Source: Planctomycetota bacterium (lineage in GTDB: Bacteria > Planctomycetota > UBA1135 > GCA-002686595). From it: a DNA stretch of 40,522 nucleotides. A model generated the notes under the pieces. It made no database searches and was not told the origin of the DNA. It saw only the letters and a list, made by a program, of their open reading frames with translations. The position numbers and the translations under genes were made by a program. This document shows, piece by piece, positions 16,634 through 24,066 of this stretch (its first letter is position 1; each line of letters begins with the position of its first letter). The stretch lies in assembly GCA_020847695.1 (NCBI GenBank), contig JADLBP010000325.1, positions 1-40,522 of the forward strand, read 5' to 3'.

Positions 16634-17080
16634 ATGAAGCTCCTTCTCGCACTCGTCCTGTTCACCGCCGCGTGTCGCGCGCCCGCAGGGGACGTCGCGA
16701 GCCTGCTCGCCGCCGATCGCGCGTTCTGCGCCGACGCACGGGCGCGCGGCGTCGATGGTTGGGTCGCGGCGTTCGACGAGCGCGGCTCGCAGGTCGCCGA
16801 CGACTTCTCTCCGATCACCGGCCACGCCGCGATCCGCGAGCGCATGCGCGCGTTCTTCGCCGAGCCCGCGAACGCGCTGGTGTGGGAGCCCGACGACGCG
16901 CGGCTTTCCGAAGCCGGCAACCTCGGGACGACCACCGGACGTTGGAGCGTGACGAGACGCGAGCCCGACGGCACCGTGCGGGAGGTCGCGAGCGGTCGCT
17001 ACTTCGACGTGTGGCGCAAGCTCCCCGACGGGACGTGGAAGCTGCTCTACGACGTCGGCGACGCCGATCCCGCGCGGTAG
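16634..17080 (+). CDS. DUF4440/SnoaL-like lipoprotein
   Basis: A 148-residue protein. MKLLLALVLFTAACRAP is a lipoprotein signal with a lipobox ending at Cys14. The rest fits the NTF2-like DUF4440 pattern: an N-terminal helix with LLAADRAFCADARARG, then DFSPITGHAAIRERMRAFF, a beta-sheet with GRWSVTRREPDGTVREVASGRY and the typical ending FDVWRKLPDGTWKLLYDVG. Such small cone-shaped domains bind or transform small hydrophobic molecules, but many, including this one, have no assigned substrate. I chose ATG 16634 to start directly at the signal peptide; ATG 16625 would add three residues. The gene is followed 46 nt later by the LOG-family gene. Confidence 0.85.
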   Translation: MKLLLALVLFTAACRAPAGDVASLLAADRAFCADARARGVDGWVAAFDERGSQVADDFSPITGHAAIRERMRAFFAEPANALVWEPDDARLSEAGNLGTTTGRWSVTRREPDGTVREVASGRYFDVWRKLPDGTWKLLYDVGDADPAR

Positions 17081-17114
17081 TCGCGGGCCCGGTGGCGAGC
17101 GCTCGGTGCGTCGC

Positions 17115-17120
17115 TAGCAT
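17115..17120 (+). promoter_or_regulatory. -10-like hexamer TAGCAT placed for a leaderless message
   Basis: TAGCAT ends 6 nt before the ATG at 17127 and no Shine-Dalgarno lies in between. The same spacing is seen before the MFS gene on the other strand (3187-3192). Confidence 0.35.
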
Positions 17121-17126
17121 TCCCGC

Positions 17127-17714
17127 ATGCCCTCCAAGCGCCTGTGCGTGTTCTGCGGTTCGAGCAAGGGCGTTCGCGCGAGCTACGCGCACGCCGCGCG
17201 TGACTTCGGTGAGCGCTTGGTCGCTCACGGTTACGGCCTGGTGTACGGCGGCGGCAACATCGGCTTGATGGGCGAGATCGCCGACGCGGTGCTCGCCGCG
17301 GGCGGCGAGGTCGTCGGCGTCATCCCGAGCTCGCTGGTCGCGCGCGAGGTCGGGCATCGCGGGCTGAGCGAGCTCGTCGTCGTGCGGACGATGCACGAGC
17401 GCAAGGCGAAGATGGCGGAGCTCTCGAGCGCGTTCGTCGCGTTGCCCGGCGGCTTCGGCACGTTCGACGAGTTCTGCGAGGTCGTCACGTGGGCGCAGCT
17501 CGGCATCCACGACAAGGCGTGCGCGTTGCTCGACGTCGACGGGTACTTCGATCCGTTGCTCGCGCTGTTCGACCACGCGGTCGACCAGGGCTTCATCCGG
17601 CGCGACTTCCGCGCGCTGGTCGTGTCGGAGCGCGATCCCGAGCGTTTGCTCCGGCGCATCGACGAGTGGCAACCGGTTCCGAACGAGCGCTGGGCCGACC
17701 GCACCGAAGCCTGA
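17127..17714 (+). CDS. LOG-family protein (TIGR00730; nucleoside 5'-monophosphate phosphoribohydrolase-like)
   Basis: A 195-residue Rossmann-fold protein. It begins KRLCVFCGSSKG and contains LVYGGGNIGLMGEIADA, the two-part MHERKAKM and PGGFGTFDEFCEVVTW motifs that define LOG active sites, with the conserved Arg and Glu. Family knowledge: LOG enzymes split cytokinin riboside monophosphates or, in many bacteria, AMP and related nucleotides into base and ribose 5-phosphate. Length is normal. A link to purine salvage is possible but not shown here, since the purine genes are a separate transcription unit about 6.7 kb away. The probable -10 element is 6 nt from the ATG. Confidence 0.93.
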   Translation: MPSKRLCVFCGSSKGVRASYAHAARDFGERLVAHGYGLVYGGGNIGLMGEIADAVLAAGGEVVGVIPSSLVAREVGHRGLSELVVVRTMHERKAKMAELSSAFVALPGGFGTFDEFCEVVTWAQLGIHDKACALLDVDGYFDPLLALFDHAVDQGFIRRDFRALVVSERDPERLLRRIDEWQPVPNERWADRTEA

Positions 17715-17862
17715 ATGCGCACGCCGCGCTCGTGCCGGCCTCGCGCACGCGCGAAGGGTCGAGGCGAGTCGCTCCGTCGAGCGCCGCGACTGGTAACGCC
17801 TACGCCAGCGTGAGAGGATCCGAGGTGGCGAGGGGCCGCGCGCTCGCCGAAGGAGGCGAGCG

Positions 17863-19203
17863 TTGGACGATCCGCTTTACTGGCATCGGCTGCAGTTCGC
17901 GTTCACGATCACGTACCACTACCTGTTCCCTCAGCTGACGATCGGCCTCGCGCTGTTGATCGTCGTGCTGAAGGCGCTCGCGCTGCGCACGGGGAAGACG
18001 GAGTACGCCGACGCCGCGCGCTTCTGGGTCCGGATCTTCGGGCTCGCCTTCGCGATGGGCGTCGTCACCGGGATCCCGATGGAGTTCCAGTTCGGCACCA
18101 ACTGGGCCGCGTTCAGCGCGAAGAGCGGCGGCGTGATCGGTCAGACGCTCGCGATGGAGGGGATCTTCGCGTTCTTCCTCGAGTCGAGCTTCCTCGCGCT
18201 GCTGGTCTGGGGTGAGCGCCGCCTCGGTCCGCAAAAGCACTTCCTCGCCGCGCTCGCGCTGTTCGTCGGGAGCTGGGCGTCCGGGTACTTCATCGTCACC
18301 ACCAACGCGTTCATGCAGCACCCGGTCGGCTACACCGCGGACGCGAACGGTGTGCTGACGATCGCGGACCTCGGAGCGTACTTGACCAATCCGTGGGGGC
18401 TCGTGCAGTACGCGCACACGATGGTCGGCGCCGTCGTCACGGGCGCATTCGCGCTCGCGTCGGTCGGCGCGTACTGGACGCTGCGCGGCGAGCACGCCGC
18501 GGCCGCGCGCGTCTCGCTGAACACCGGCGTCGTCGCCGGGTTGATCGCGGCGACTCTGGTCGCGATGCCGACCGGGCACGAGCAGGGGCGCATGGTCGCG
18601 GAGCACCAGCCGATCGCGCTCGCGGCGATGGAAGGCCACTTCGAGAGCGGTCCGCGCGCTCCGCTCGCGGTGATCGGCCAGCCGAACGTCGCGGAGCGCA
18701 AGCTCGACAACCCGATCCACTTGCCCGCGGTGCTCTCGTACATCGCGTACGGCGACTTCTCGGCGAACGTGCGCGGGCTCGAGGACTTCCCCGAGAGCGA
18801 ATGGCCGACCAATGTCGAGCTCCTCTACTACTCGTTCCACGTGATGGTCGGGCTCGGGACGGTCTTCATCGGCTGGATGGCGCTCGCGGCGCTGTGGCTG
18901 TGGCGCGGACGGCTCGCGACCAGCCGTTGGTTGCTCTGGAGCCTCGCGCTCGCGTTCCCTTTCCCGTTCATCGCCAACACCGCCGGTTGGTTGAGCGCCG
19001 AGCTCGGGCGGCAACCGTGGCTGATCCATGGCGTGCTGCGGACCGCGGACGGAGCGTCGCCGACGGTGCACGGGGGCTCGACGCTCTTCACCACGCTCGG
19101 GTTCGCCGGGTTGTACCTGGTGCTCGGCGTCCTGTTCCTGATGTTGGTCGCGCGCGAGGTCTCCCACGGACCGCGCGCGCTCGGCGCGGCGCCGCACGCC
19201 TGA
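17863..19203 (+). CDS. cydA: Cytochrome bd ubiquinol oxidase subunit I
   Basis: A 446-residue membrane protein with nine expected helices. His19 in ITYHYLFPQLTIG is the high-spin heme ligand position; EGIFAFFLESSFLALL carries the two conserved glutamates; YAHTMVGA carries the heme b558 His; LLYYSFHVMVGLG carries the Met ligand region; and GRQPWLIHGVLRT is the CydA signature. The quinol loop is of the short type. The start is TTG 17863, supported by GAAGGAGG ending at 17856 and by the family N-terminus DDPLYWHRLQFAFT; no ATG fits. The enzyme reduces oxygen to water with electrons from quinol at low oxygen tension and without proton pumping. cydB follows after 12 nt. Confidence 0.97.
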   Translation: MDDPLYWHRLQFAFTITYHYLFPQLTIGLALLIVVLKALALRTGKTEYADAARFWVRIFGLAFAMGVVTGIPMEFQFGTNWAAFSAKSGGVIGQTLAMEGIFAFFLESSFLALLVWGERRLGPQKHFLAALALFVGSWASGYFIVTTNAFMQHPVGYTADANGVLTIADLGAYLTNPWGLVQYAHTMVGAVVTGAFALASVGAYWTLRGEHAAAARVSLNTGVVAGLIAATLVAMPTGHEQGRMVAEHQPIALAAMEGHFESGPRAPLAVIGQPNVAERKLDNPIHLPAVLSYIAYGDFSANVRGLEDFPESEWPTNVELLYYSFHVMVGLGTVFIGWMALAALWLWRGRLATSRWLLWSLALAFPFPFIANTAGWLSAELGRQPWLIHGVLRTADGASPTVHGGSTLFTTLGFAGLYLVLGVLFLMLVAREVSHGPRALGAAPHA

Positions 19204-19215
19204 ACGGAGAGACCG

Positions 19216-20262
19216 ATGGAAGCGCTCTGGTTCGCCCTCGCCGCGCTGGTGCTCGCCGTGTACGTCGTGCTCGACGGCTTCGACTTCGGCGCGGGCGCAT
19301 TGCATCTCTTCGTCGCGCGTTCGGATCGCGAGAGGAGGCAGGTGCTCGCCGCGATCGGGCCGTACTGGGACGGCAACGAAGTCTGGTTGCTCGCGGGCGG
19401 CGGCGTGTTGTTCCTCGCGTTCCCGAAGGTCCTCGCGTCGGGCCTCTCGGGCTTCTACCTCGCGATCTTCCTCCTGCTGTGGACGTTGATCTTGCGCGGC
19501 ATCTCAATCGAGTTCCGCTCGCACGTCGCCGATCCGCTGTGGCGCGAGTTCTGGGACGCGACGTTCGGCCTCGCGTCGACGCTCGCGCCGATCGTGCTCG
19601 GCGCCGCGCTCGGCAACGTCGTCCGCGGCGTGCCGCTCTCCGCCGACGGGTGGTTCTCGTTGCCGCTGTTCGCGTCGTTCTCGCCGAGCGGCGAGCTCGG
19701 GATCCTCGACTGGTACACCGTCCTGATCGGGGTGACCGCGCTCGCGGTGCTCGCGCACCACGGCGCGCTCTTCCTCGTGTGGAAGACCGACGGCGACGTG
19801 CAAGCGCGCAGTCTGGTCGCCGCGGCGCGCACATGGCCGCTGGTCGTCGTGCTCATCGGTGCGGCGACGCTCGCGACCCGTTTCGTCGCGCCCGAGCACT
19901 TCCGCGCGCTCGCCGAGCGTCCGGTGGCGCTCGCCGCGACCGCGCTCGCGGGCGTCGGGCTCGCGACCAGCTTCGTCGCGCGTCGTCGGGGGCGTGAGCT
20001 CACGGCCTTCCTCGGTTCCGCGGCGTTCGTGCTCGGGCTGCTCGCGGCGACCGCGGCGTCGCTCTATCCGATCTGGCTGCGCTCGAGCCTCGATCCGAGC
20101 TCGTCGCTCTCCGCGAACGATCACGCGGCGGCGCCCGCAGCGTTGCGCGCGGCGCTCTGGTGGTGGCCGGTCGGGCTCGCGCTCGCGATCGGTTACGCCG
20201 TGTTGCTCTTCCGCCTGCACCGCGGCAAAGCGCAGGCGGCGGCCGAAGGCGAGGGGTACTGA
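19216..20262 (+). CDS. cydB: Cytochrome bd ubiquinol oxidase subunit II
   Basis: A 348-residue membrane protein. Landmarks are ALAALVLAVYVVLDGFDFGA at the N-terminus, IGPYWDGNEVWLL, and LRGISIEFRSH, all typical of CydB, with a second half holding ASLYPIWLRSSLDPS. It is the partner of CydA in the inner-membrane bd oxidase. The gene begins 12 nt after the cydA stop with GGAGAG as ribosome-binding site. No cydX-like small gene is evident in the 99 nt before the convergent Smr gene, and no cydDC transporter is present in the window. Confidence 0.96.
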   Translation: MEALWFALAALVLAVYVVLDGFDFGAGALHLFVARSDRERRQVLAAIGPYWDGNEVWLLAGGGVLFLAFPKVLASGLSGFYLAIFLLLWTLILRGISIEFRSHVADPLWREFWDATFGLASTLAPIVLGAALGNVVRGVPLSADGWFSLPLFASFSPSGELGILDWYTVLIGVTALAVLAHHGALFLVWKTDGDVQARSLVAAARTWPLVVVLIGAATLATRFVAPEHFRALAERPVALAATALAGVGLATSFVARRRGRELTAFLGSAAFVLGLLAATAASLYPIWLRSSLDPSSSLSANDHAAAPAALRAALWWWPVGLALAIGYAVLLFRLHRGKAQAAAEGEGY

Positions 20263-20361
20263 GCGCCGTGGTCCGCCGCGGCGTCGCGCTGGAGCGCGCG
20301 TCGCGATTCGCCCGGCGTCGCGACCCGCCCGGCGTCGCGACGCTGCGGGACGTGTCGCGTA

Positions 20362-20655
20362 TCAGCGGACGGCGCCGGGGCGTGCGAGTTGGATCTCGAG
20401 CGCGCCCTCGCGCGCGACGCGCCGCCACGAACGCACGCCGAGCCCGCGCGCCTCGGCCGCGTCGAGCCAGTGCTCGAGCTTGGTGCGCAACACCGGCTCT
20501 TGCCGCGCGTTGCCGTACCCGCGGCCCGTGACGATCACCGCGCTTTCGACGCCCTGACGCCTCCACGTGTGGAGCGCGTGGCGCACCAGGCGCTCGGCCT
20601 CGGCCCACGTCCGGCGGTGCAAGTCGAGCTCGGGTAGAGAGTTAGGATCGTGCAT
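20362..20655 (-). CDS. Small Smr-domain protein
   Basis: A 97-residue stand-alone Smr (small MutS-related) domain. It starts with the family motif LPELDLHRRTWAEAERLVRHAL, has VIVTGRGYGNARQEPVLRTKLEHWL in place of the usual TGxG loop segment, and ends VAREGALEIQLARPGA. Family knowledge: Smr domains bind or nick branched DNA or, as in SmrB and its relatives, cleave mRNA on collided ribosomes. The LDLHR motif is present, supporting possible nuclease activity. The gene converges on cydB and diverges from the metal island. No clear Shine-Dalgarno is seen before the ATG. Confidence 0.85.
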   Translation of the reverse strand: MHDPNSLPELDLHRRTWAEAERLVRHALHTWRRQGVESAVIVTGRGYGNARQEPVLRTKLEHWLDAAEARGLGVRSWRRVAREGALEIQLARPGAVR

Positions 20656-20756
20656 CGGGCGCCGTTGGGCTCGCGCTCGCCCAAGTTTAACTACCTGGAC
20701 CTCCGGCCGCGCGTACGCTCTTGCTTCCCCGAGGGTCGAGTCGAAGAGGCTCCGCC

Positions 20757-20776
20757 TTGGGGGTGATCACCCTCAA
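20757..20776. promoter_or_regulatory. 20-bp dyad upstream of the Cys-rich lipoprotein gene
   Basis: TTGGGGGTGATCACCCTCAA is a palindrome with a perfect 12-bp core (GGGTGATCACCC, 20761-20772) and one imperfect base-pair step near each end. It lies 64 nt before the ATG at 20841 and is the strongest symmetry in this intergenic region. It resembles a dimeric repressor operator in form, but matches no operator consensus I recognise, including Zur or Fur boxes. Confidence 0.45.
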
Positions 20777-20840
20777 TAACCCATCAGGTTCGCTCGTCGG
20801 CTAGCCCGGCGGGCACCGAGACACCCAAAACGAAACCACC

Positions 20841-21053
20841 ATGAAGAAGATCGCTCTGGGTCTGGCCCTGTGCCTGGCCGCCGCGTGTGCATCCGACAAG
20901 AAGGCGTCCATGGGCGACGCGTCGAGCCCGAACGCTCCGAAGTCCGAGTGCTGCGAGCAAAAGGCCGGCTGCGAAGCCAAGGCCGGCTGCGAAGCCAAGA
21001 AGGAATGCGAAGGCAAGGTCTGCCCGGTGACGGGTCAGAAGATCGAAGGTTGA
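20841..21053 (+). CDS. Tiny Cys-rich probable lipoprotein
   Basis: A 70-residue protein with a signal-like N-terminus (MKKIALGLALCLAAACASD) in which Cys16 may be lipidated. The mature part is almost entirely Lys, Glu, Ala and Cys, with six cysteines (37, 38, 44, 50, 56, 61). Residues 41-52 are two perfect copies of the hexapeptide KAGCEA, followed by a diverged copy, KKECEG. The end, CPVTGQKIEG, resembles the CPISGEKLGE segment of the three-repeat protein at 25761-26543. No family could be named. The Cys content and the adjoining zinc importer suggest metal binding in the envelope. The gene has its own strong terminator, so it is probably made in larger amounts than its neighbours. Confidence 0.75.
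   Translation: MKKIALGLALCLAAACASDKKASMGDASSPNAPKSECCEQKAGCEAKAGCEAKKECEGKVCPVTGQKIEG
20961..21014 (+). repeat. 18-bp tandem repeat inside the Cys-rich lipoprotein gene
   Basis: Unit AAGGCCGGCTGCGAAGCC at 20961-20978 is repeated perfectly at 20979-20996, and a diverged third unit lies at 20997-21014. Each unit encodes one cysteine. Perfect identity at synonymous positions points to recent expansion by slippage. Confidence 0.9.
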
Positions 21054-21104
21054 TCTAGCCTTCGTTTCGCGGACGCCGCTGCAGCGGAGTCCGGCAGAAA
21101 CGTG

Positions 21105-21150
21105 AACGCGAGCGAGCGGGTCCGGCGACGGATCCGCTCGCTGCGTTTTT
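21105..21150 (+). terminator. Strong intrinsic terminator after the Cys-rich lipoprotein gene
   Basis: GCGAGCGGGTCC (21112-21123) pairs with GGATCCGCTCGC (21130-21141), a 12-bp stem with one G-T pair. The stem extends outward through AACGC and GCGTT after a small bulge, and ends in TTTTT at 21146-21150. It lies about 50 nt after the stop codon. Confidence 0.88.
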
Positions 21151-21268
21151 GCCCGCGCCGCGCGAGCGCCGGCGGCCGCGCGATTGGAGCACGGTCGGTG
21201 ACCGCGCCGAGGGCGGACGCGCGCGAGAGGCCGAGAGCACCGTCCCTGGACCCGCGGGGCGGTCCGAA

Positions 21269-21297
21269 TTGACAAGTCCGGCGCGGGCGCATGCAAT
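21269..21297 (+). promoter_or_regulatory. Candidate promoter of the zinc-uptake island
   Basis: A perfect TTGACA (21269-21274), 17 nt, then TGCAAT (21292-21297, 4 of 6). If used, transcription would begin near 21304, inside the first codons assigned to the His-rich protein, which would favour the TTG start at 21339 for that gene. Confidence 0.45.
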
Positions 21298-21776
21298 CTC
21301 CCAGTCCGAGCGCCGAGCCTCGTGCTCGCCGGACTTCCTTGAGTCGCCGACCCCAACCCCTCCGACCGCAGAGCGTCCGCATCGCGCTCGCGCTGCTGGT
21401 CTTCCTCGTCGGCTGGTTCGCAAACGGTTGGCACGTCGCGAACGCGCACCACGCGATCTGCGCCGATCACGGGGAGCTGCTCGACGTCGCGGACGAAGCG
21501 CATTGCGTCGACGCGGGCCACCAGGCACTGCACCTCGACGACGGCCCCAGCCTGACGGCGACGCACGGCGACGTCGGCGAGCACCACGAGCACTGCGCGT
21601 TCGTCTCGCTCTCCAACCCGGCGTCGGTGCTCGACACCTTCCGAGTCGACGCCCTCCACGCCGAGGCGACGCACCGGCTGACGGTGCTCCACGCGCCGTG
21701 GCGCGACGACGGCGCGCGACTCTTCCTGCTCGCTCCGAAACAGTCGCCCCCGAGCCAGGGAACTTCGCAGGCCTGA
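21291..21776 (+). CDS. His-rich envelope protein of unknown family
   Basis: A 161-residue protein with one hydrophobic segment (about residues 29-46) and then a hydrophilic part dense in histidine: 14 His and 3 Cys, in clusters such as HHAICADHGE (53-62), EAHCVDAGHQALHLDD (69-84) and GEHHEHC (97-102). A signal cleavage after ANA at residue 52 is possible and would leave HH at the new N-terminus. No family was recognised. Position at the head of a zinc-type ABC importer and its porin suggests a periplasmic or membrane-bound zinc-binding accessory. The start is uncertain: ATG 21291 overlaps the predicted -10, while TTG 21339 lies downstream of it and keeps the whole hydrophobic segment. Confidence 0.7.
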   Translation: MQSPSPSAEPRARRTSLSRRPQPLRPQSVRIALALLVFLVGWFANGWHVANAHHAICADHGELLDVADEAHCVDAGHQALHLDDGPSLTATHGDVGEHHEHCAFVSLSNPASVLDTFRVDALHAEATHRLTVLHAPWRDDGARLFLLAPKQSPPSQGTSQA

Positions 21777-21944
21777 TCCCCGGGCCCGAGCTGCGCTTCG
21801 CGCGCGGACTCCGACCCGTCGGCCGACCGCGGGAGCTCTCGAGCTCCTCGCAGGTCTCGGCCTTTCGCGTGGGCCGTCGCTTCGGCGCTCCCGCGCGCCT
21901 CCATCGCCTGATCGATTCGTTTCCTGTCTCGGAATCTCTCTCGG

Positions 21945-23105
21945 ATGAAATCTCACCTCTTCCGCGCCGGTGTGGCGCTCACGTTCTCTTCCGCTGCGTT
22001 CGCTCAAGGCCCTGCCTTCCAGACCCCGGGCATGCCGACGATGGGCGGCAGCCTGGGGCAAGCGACGCGCTTCTCCAACGAATTCAACCCCGCCTTCGGC
22101 GTCGCGATCGACCTCGTCGGCGACTACCTCGACGAGGACGGCGGCACCGATGGTTGGGCGACCACGCTGCGGTCCGCCGAGCTGGTCGCCAATGCCTGGG
22201 TCGATCCCAAGGCGTGGGCCTACATCGTGCTGACCTCGGAGGGCGAAGCGCCCGATCTCGAAGAAGCGTCGGTCCACTACGTCGGGCTCGACTCGAACAC
22301 GACGATCCGCGCCGGGCGGTTCTTCGTCGACTTCGGCAAGCAGATGCAGGCGCACGTCCACGACTTGCGCACGCTCGAACGCCCGGCGGTGCTGCGCACG
22401 CTGCTCGGCACCGAGGTCAAGGGCGACGGGCTCCAAGTCGACCACTGGTGGGCCACCGGCGACGCGACCGCGGTGCGCGCGTCGTTCGGCGTGTTCCGCT
22501 CGCTGTTCCCCGAGGAGGAGGATGCGGTCGTCGCGCGCGAAACGCCCGAACGCTCGAGCCTCGGCGACCTGAACTTCACGGCTCGCGTCACCGGGTTCAC
22601 GGACGTCGGCGAGAGCGGTGTGTTCCAGCTCGGCGCTTCCGCGCGCATGATCCCGGACTACGAAGCAGTCGACACCGGCGGCGGCGGCAGCGTCGCGGGC
22701 CTCGACGACACCGTCTTCGGCGTCGACGCGACGTACGGTTGGACCGACGACACCGGCCTTCGCAAGGCGACGTTCGGCGGCGAGTACCTGGTCGCGAGCG
22801 GCGATCGCGTCGACTCGACTCTCGCGCCGTTCGACGACACGACGTCGGGCTTCTACGTCTTCGGCGACTACGCGTGGTCGAGGAGCGACTCCGCCGGCGT
22901 GCAGTTCAGCGCCGTCGAGGTGCCCGAAGCGGGCTCGCCGGACCTGTCGGAGCTCGAGCTCTACTACACGCACTGGTTCTCCGAGTACCACCGCCTGCGC
23001 TTCGTCGCCGCGCAGATCGACTCCGACGTCGATCCCGACGCGACTCGCTTCGCGGTGCAGTACACGGTGTTCCTGGGTTCGCACCAACACGGCCTGAACT
23101 GGTGA
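21945..23105 (+). CDS. Outer-membrane beta-barrel porin of the zinc-uptake locus
   Basis: A 386-residue protein with a signal peptide (MKSHLFRAGVALTFSSAAFAQ) and a body of alternating amphipathic strands with Gly/Asp turns. Examples are NTTIRAGRFFVDFGKQMQ and TFGGEYLVASGDRV; the final strand ends GLNW with the aromatic residue typical of outer-membrane barrels. The fold resembles the phosphate-selective porin O/P group and the porins found next to zinc ABC importers in other bacteria. It is acidic and lacks a TonB box or plug domain, so passive diffusion is expected. A HxH (SHQH) precedes the end. It lies 14 nt upstream of the binding-protein gene and is almost certainly co-transcribed with it. 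Confidence 0.82.
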   Translation: MKSHLFRAGVALTFSSAAFAQGPAFQTPGMPTMGGSLGQATRFSNEFNPAFGVAIDLVGDYLDEDGGTDGWATTLRSAELVANAWVDPKAWAYIVLTSEGEAPDLEEASVHYVGLDSNTTIRAGRFFVDFGKQMQAHVHDLRTLERPAVLRTLLGTEVKGDGLQVDHWWATGDATAVRASFGVFRSLFPEEEDAVVARETPERSSLGDLNFTARVTGFTDVGESGVFQLGASARMIPDYEAVDTGGGGSVAGLDDTVFGVDATYGWTDDTGLRKATFGGEYLVASGDRVDSTLAPFDDTTSGFYVFGDYAWSRSDSAGVQFSAVEVPEAGSPDLSELELYYTHWFSEYHRLRFVAAQIDSDVDPDATRFAVQYTVFLGSHQHGLNW

Positions 23106-23119
23106 TCGGAGACCATCCC

Positions 23120-24055
23120 ATGAAGAAGCTCATCCTCGGAGTGCTCTCCGCGTTCACGCTGTTCGTCGCTGCGACGCACGCCGCGCCGCTGCCGGCCGAC
23201 AAGCTGAAGGTCGTCGCGACGATCCCCGATCTGGCGGACATCGTCCGCGAGGTCGGCGGCGAGCGCGTCGACGTCAGCGCGATCACCAAGGGACGCGAGA
23301 ACTTGCACTTGGTCACCGCGCGTCCGTCGCACCTCGTCGCGCTCAGTCGCGCCGATTTGTTCGTGCAGGTCGGGCTCTCGCTCGAGGTCGCGTTCGTGCC
23401 CGGCCTGATGGAGGCCGCGCGCAATCGCAAGATCCAGCCCGGGCAGCCGGGTTTCGTCAACGCGTCGGAGGGTTGGGACGCGCTCGACAAGCCGGCGACC
23501 GTTTCGCGTCAGGCCGGCGACGTGCACCCACAGGGCAACCCGCACATGAACCTCGACCCGAAGGCCGGTCGGTTCCTGGCGGAGCGCATCCGCGACGGAC
23601 TGGTGCGCGTCGACCCGGGCTCCAAGTCCGAGTACGAGCAGCGCTTCGCCGCGTACGCGAAGAAGCTCGACGACGCCGAGGCGCGCTGGAGCGAAGCGGA
23701 GAAGTCGTGGGCCGGCAAGAAGGTGGTCGTGTACCACCAGGAGTACGGCTACTTGTGCCGCGCGTGCGGGATCGAGATCCTCGGCGCGATCGAGGTGAAG
23801 CCCGGCATCCCGCCGACGCCCAACCACCTCGCCGAGCTGATCGCGACGATGAAGCAACAGGGCTGCACGACGATCCTGACCGCCGCGTGGTCGAACAACG
23901 ACGAGGTCGAGCGCGTCGCGTCGGCGGCGGGCGCGAAAGTGGTCGAGCTCCCGAACCAATGTGGCGGCCTCTCGGGCACCGACACGTGGATCGGGATGAT
24001 GGACTTGGTCCACAAGCGCATCGGCGAGGCGCTGGGCACCGCGAAGGCGCCGTAG
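23120..24055 (+). CDS. znuA: Zinc/manganese-type ABC transporter substrate-binding protein (cluster A-I)
   Basis: A 311-residue periplasmic protein with a signal peptide (residues 1-21). It follows the ZnuA/TroA pattern: LKVVATIPDLADIVREVGGERV at the start, His63 in RENLHLV, His142 in GNPHMNLDP, His206 in VVVYHQEYGYL, and Asp288 near the end as the probable fourth ligand. Family knowledge: cluster A-I proteins deliver zinc or manganese to the ABC importer. The His-rich acidic loop of many ZnuA proteins is absent, and a Cys pair (LCRACG, 213-216) follows the third ligand. The gene starts 14 nt after the porin with GGAG as ribosome-binding site and is followed by the ATPase gene. Zinc is favoured over manganese by the His-rich neighbour, but this is inference. 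Confidence 0.87.
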   Translation: MKKLILGVLSAFTLFVAATHAAPLPADKLKVVATIPDLADIVREVGGERVDVSAITKGRENLHLVTARPSHLVALSRADLFVQVGLSLEVAFVPGLMEAARNRKIQPGQPGFVNASEGWDALDKPATVSRQAGDVHPQGNPHMNLDPKAGRFLAERIRDGLVRVDPGSKSEYEQRFAAYAKKLDDAEARWSEAEKSWAGKKVVVYHQEYGYLCRACGIEILGAIEVKPGIPPTPNHLAELIATMKQQGCTTILTAAWSNNDEVERVASAAGAKVVELPNQCGGLSGTDTWIGMMDLVHKRIGEALGTAKAP

Positions 24056-24066
24056 GGGACACGCGC

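Noticed and set aside
20656-20840. Possible riboswitch or structured leader before the Cys-rich lipoprotein
   Set aside because: Apart from the 20-bp dyad and a small CCCG/CGGG hairpin I find no known riboswitch core, such as a B12 box.
20961-21014. Short tandem repeats considered as a CRISPR-like array
   Set aside because: Units are contiguous without spacers and are in the coding frame of a Cys-rich protein.
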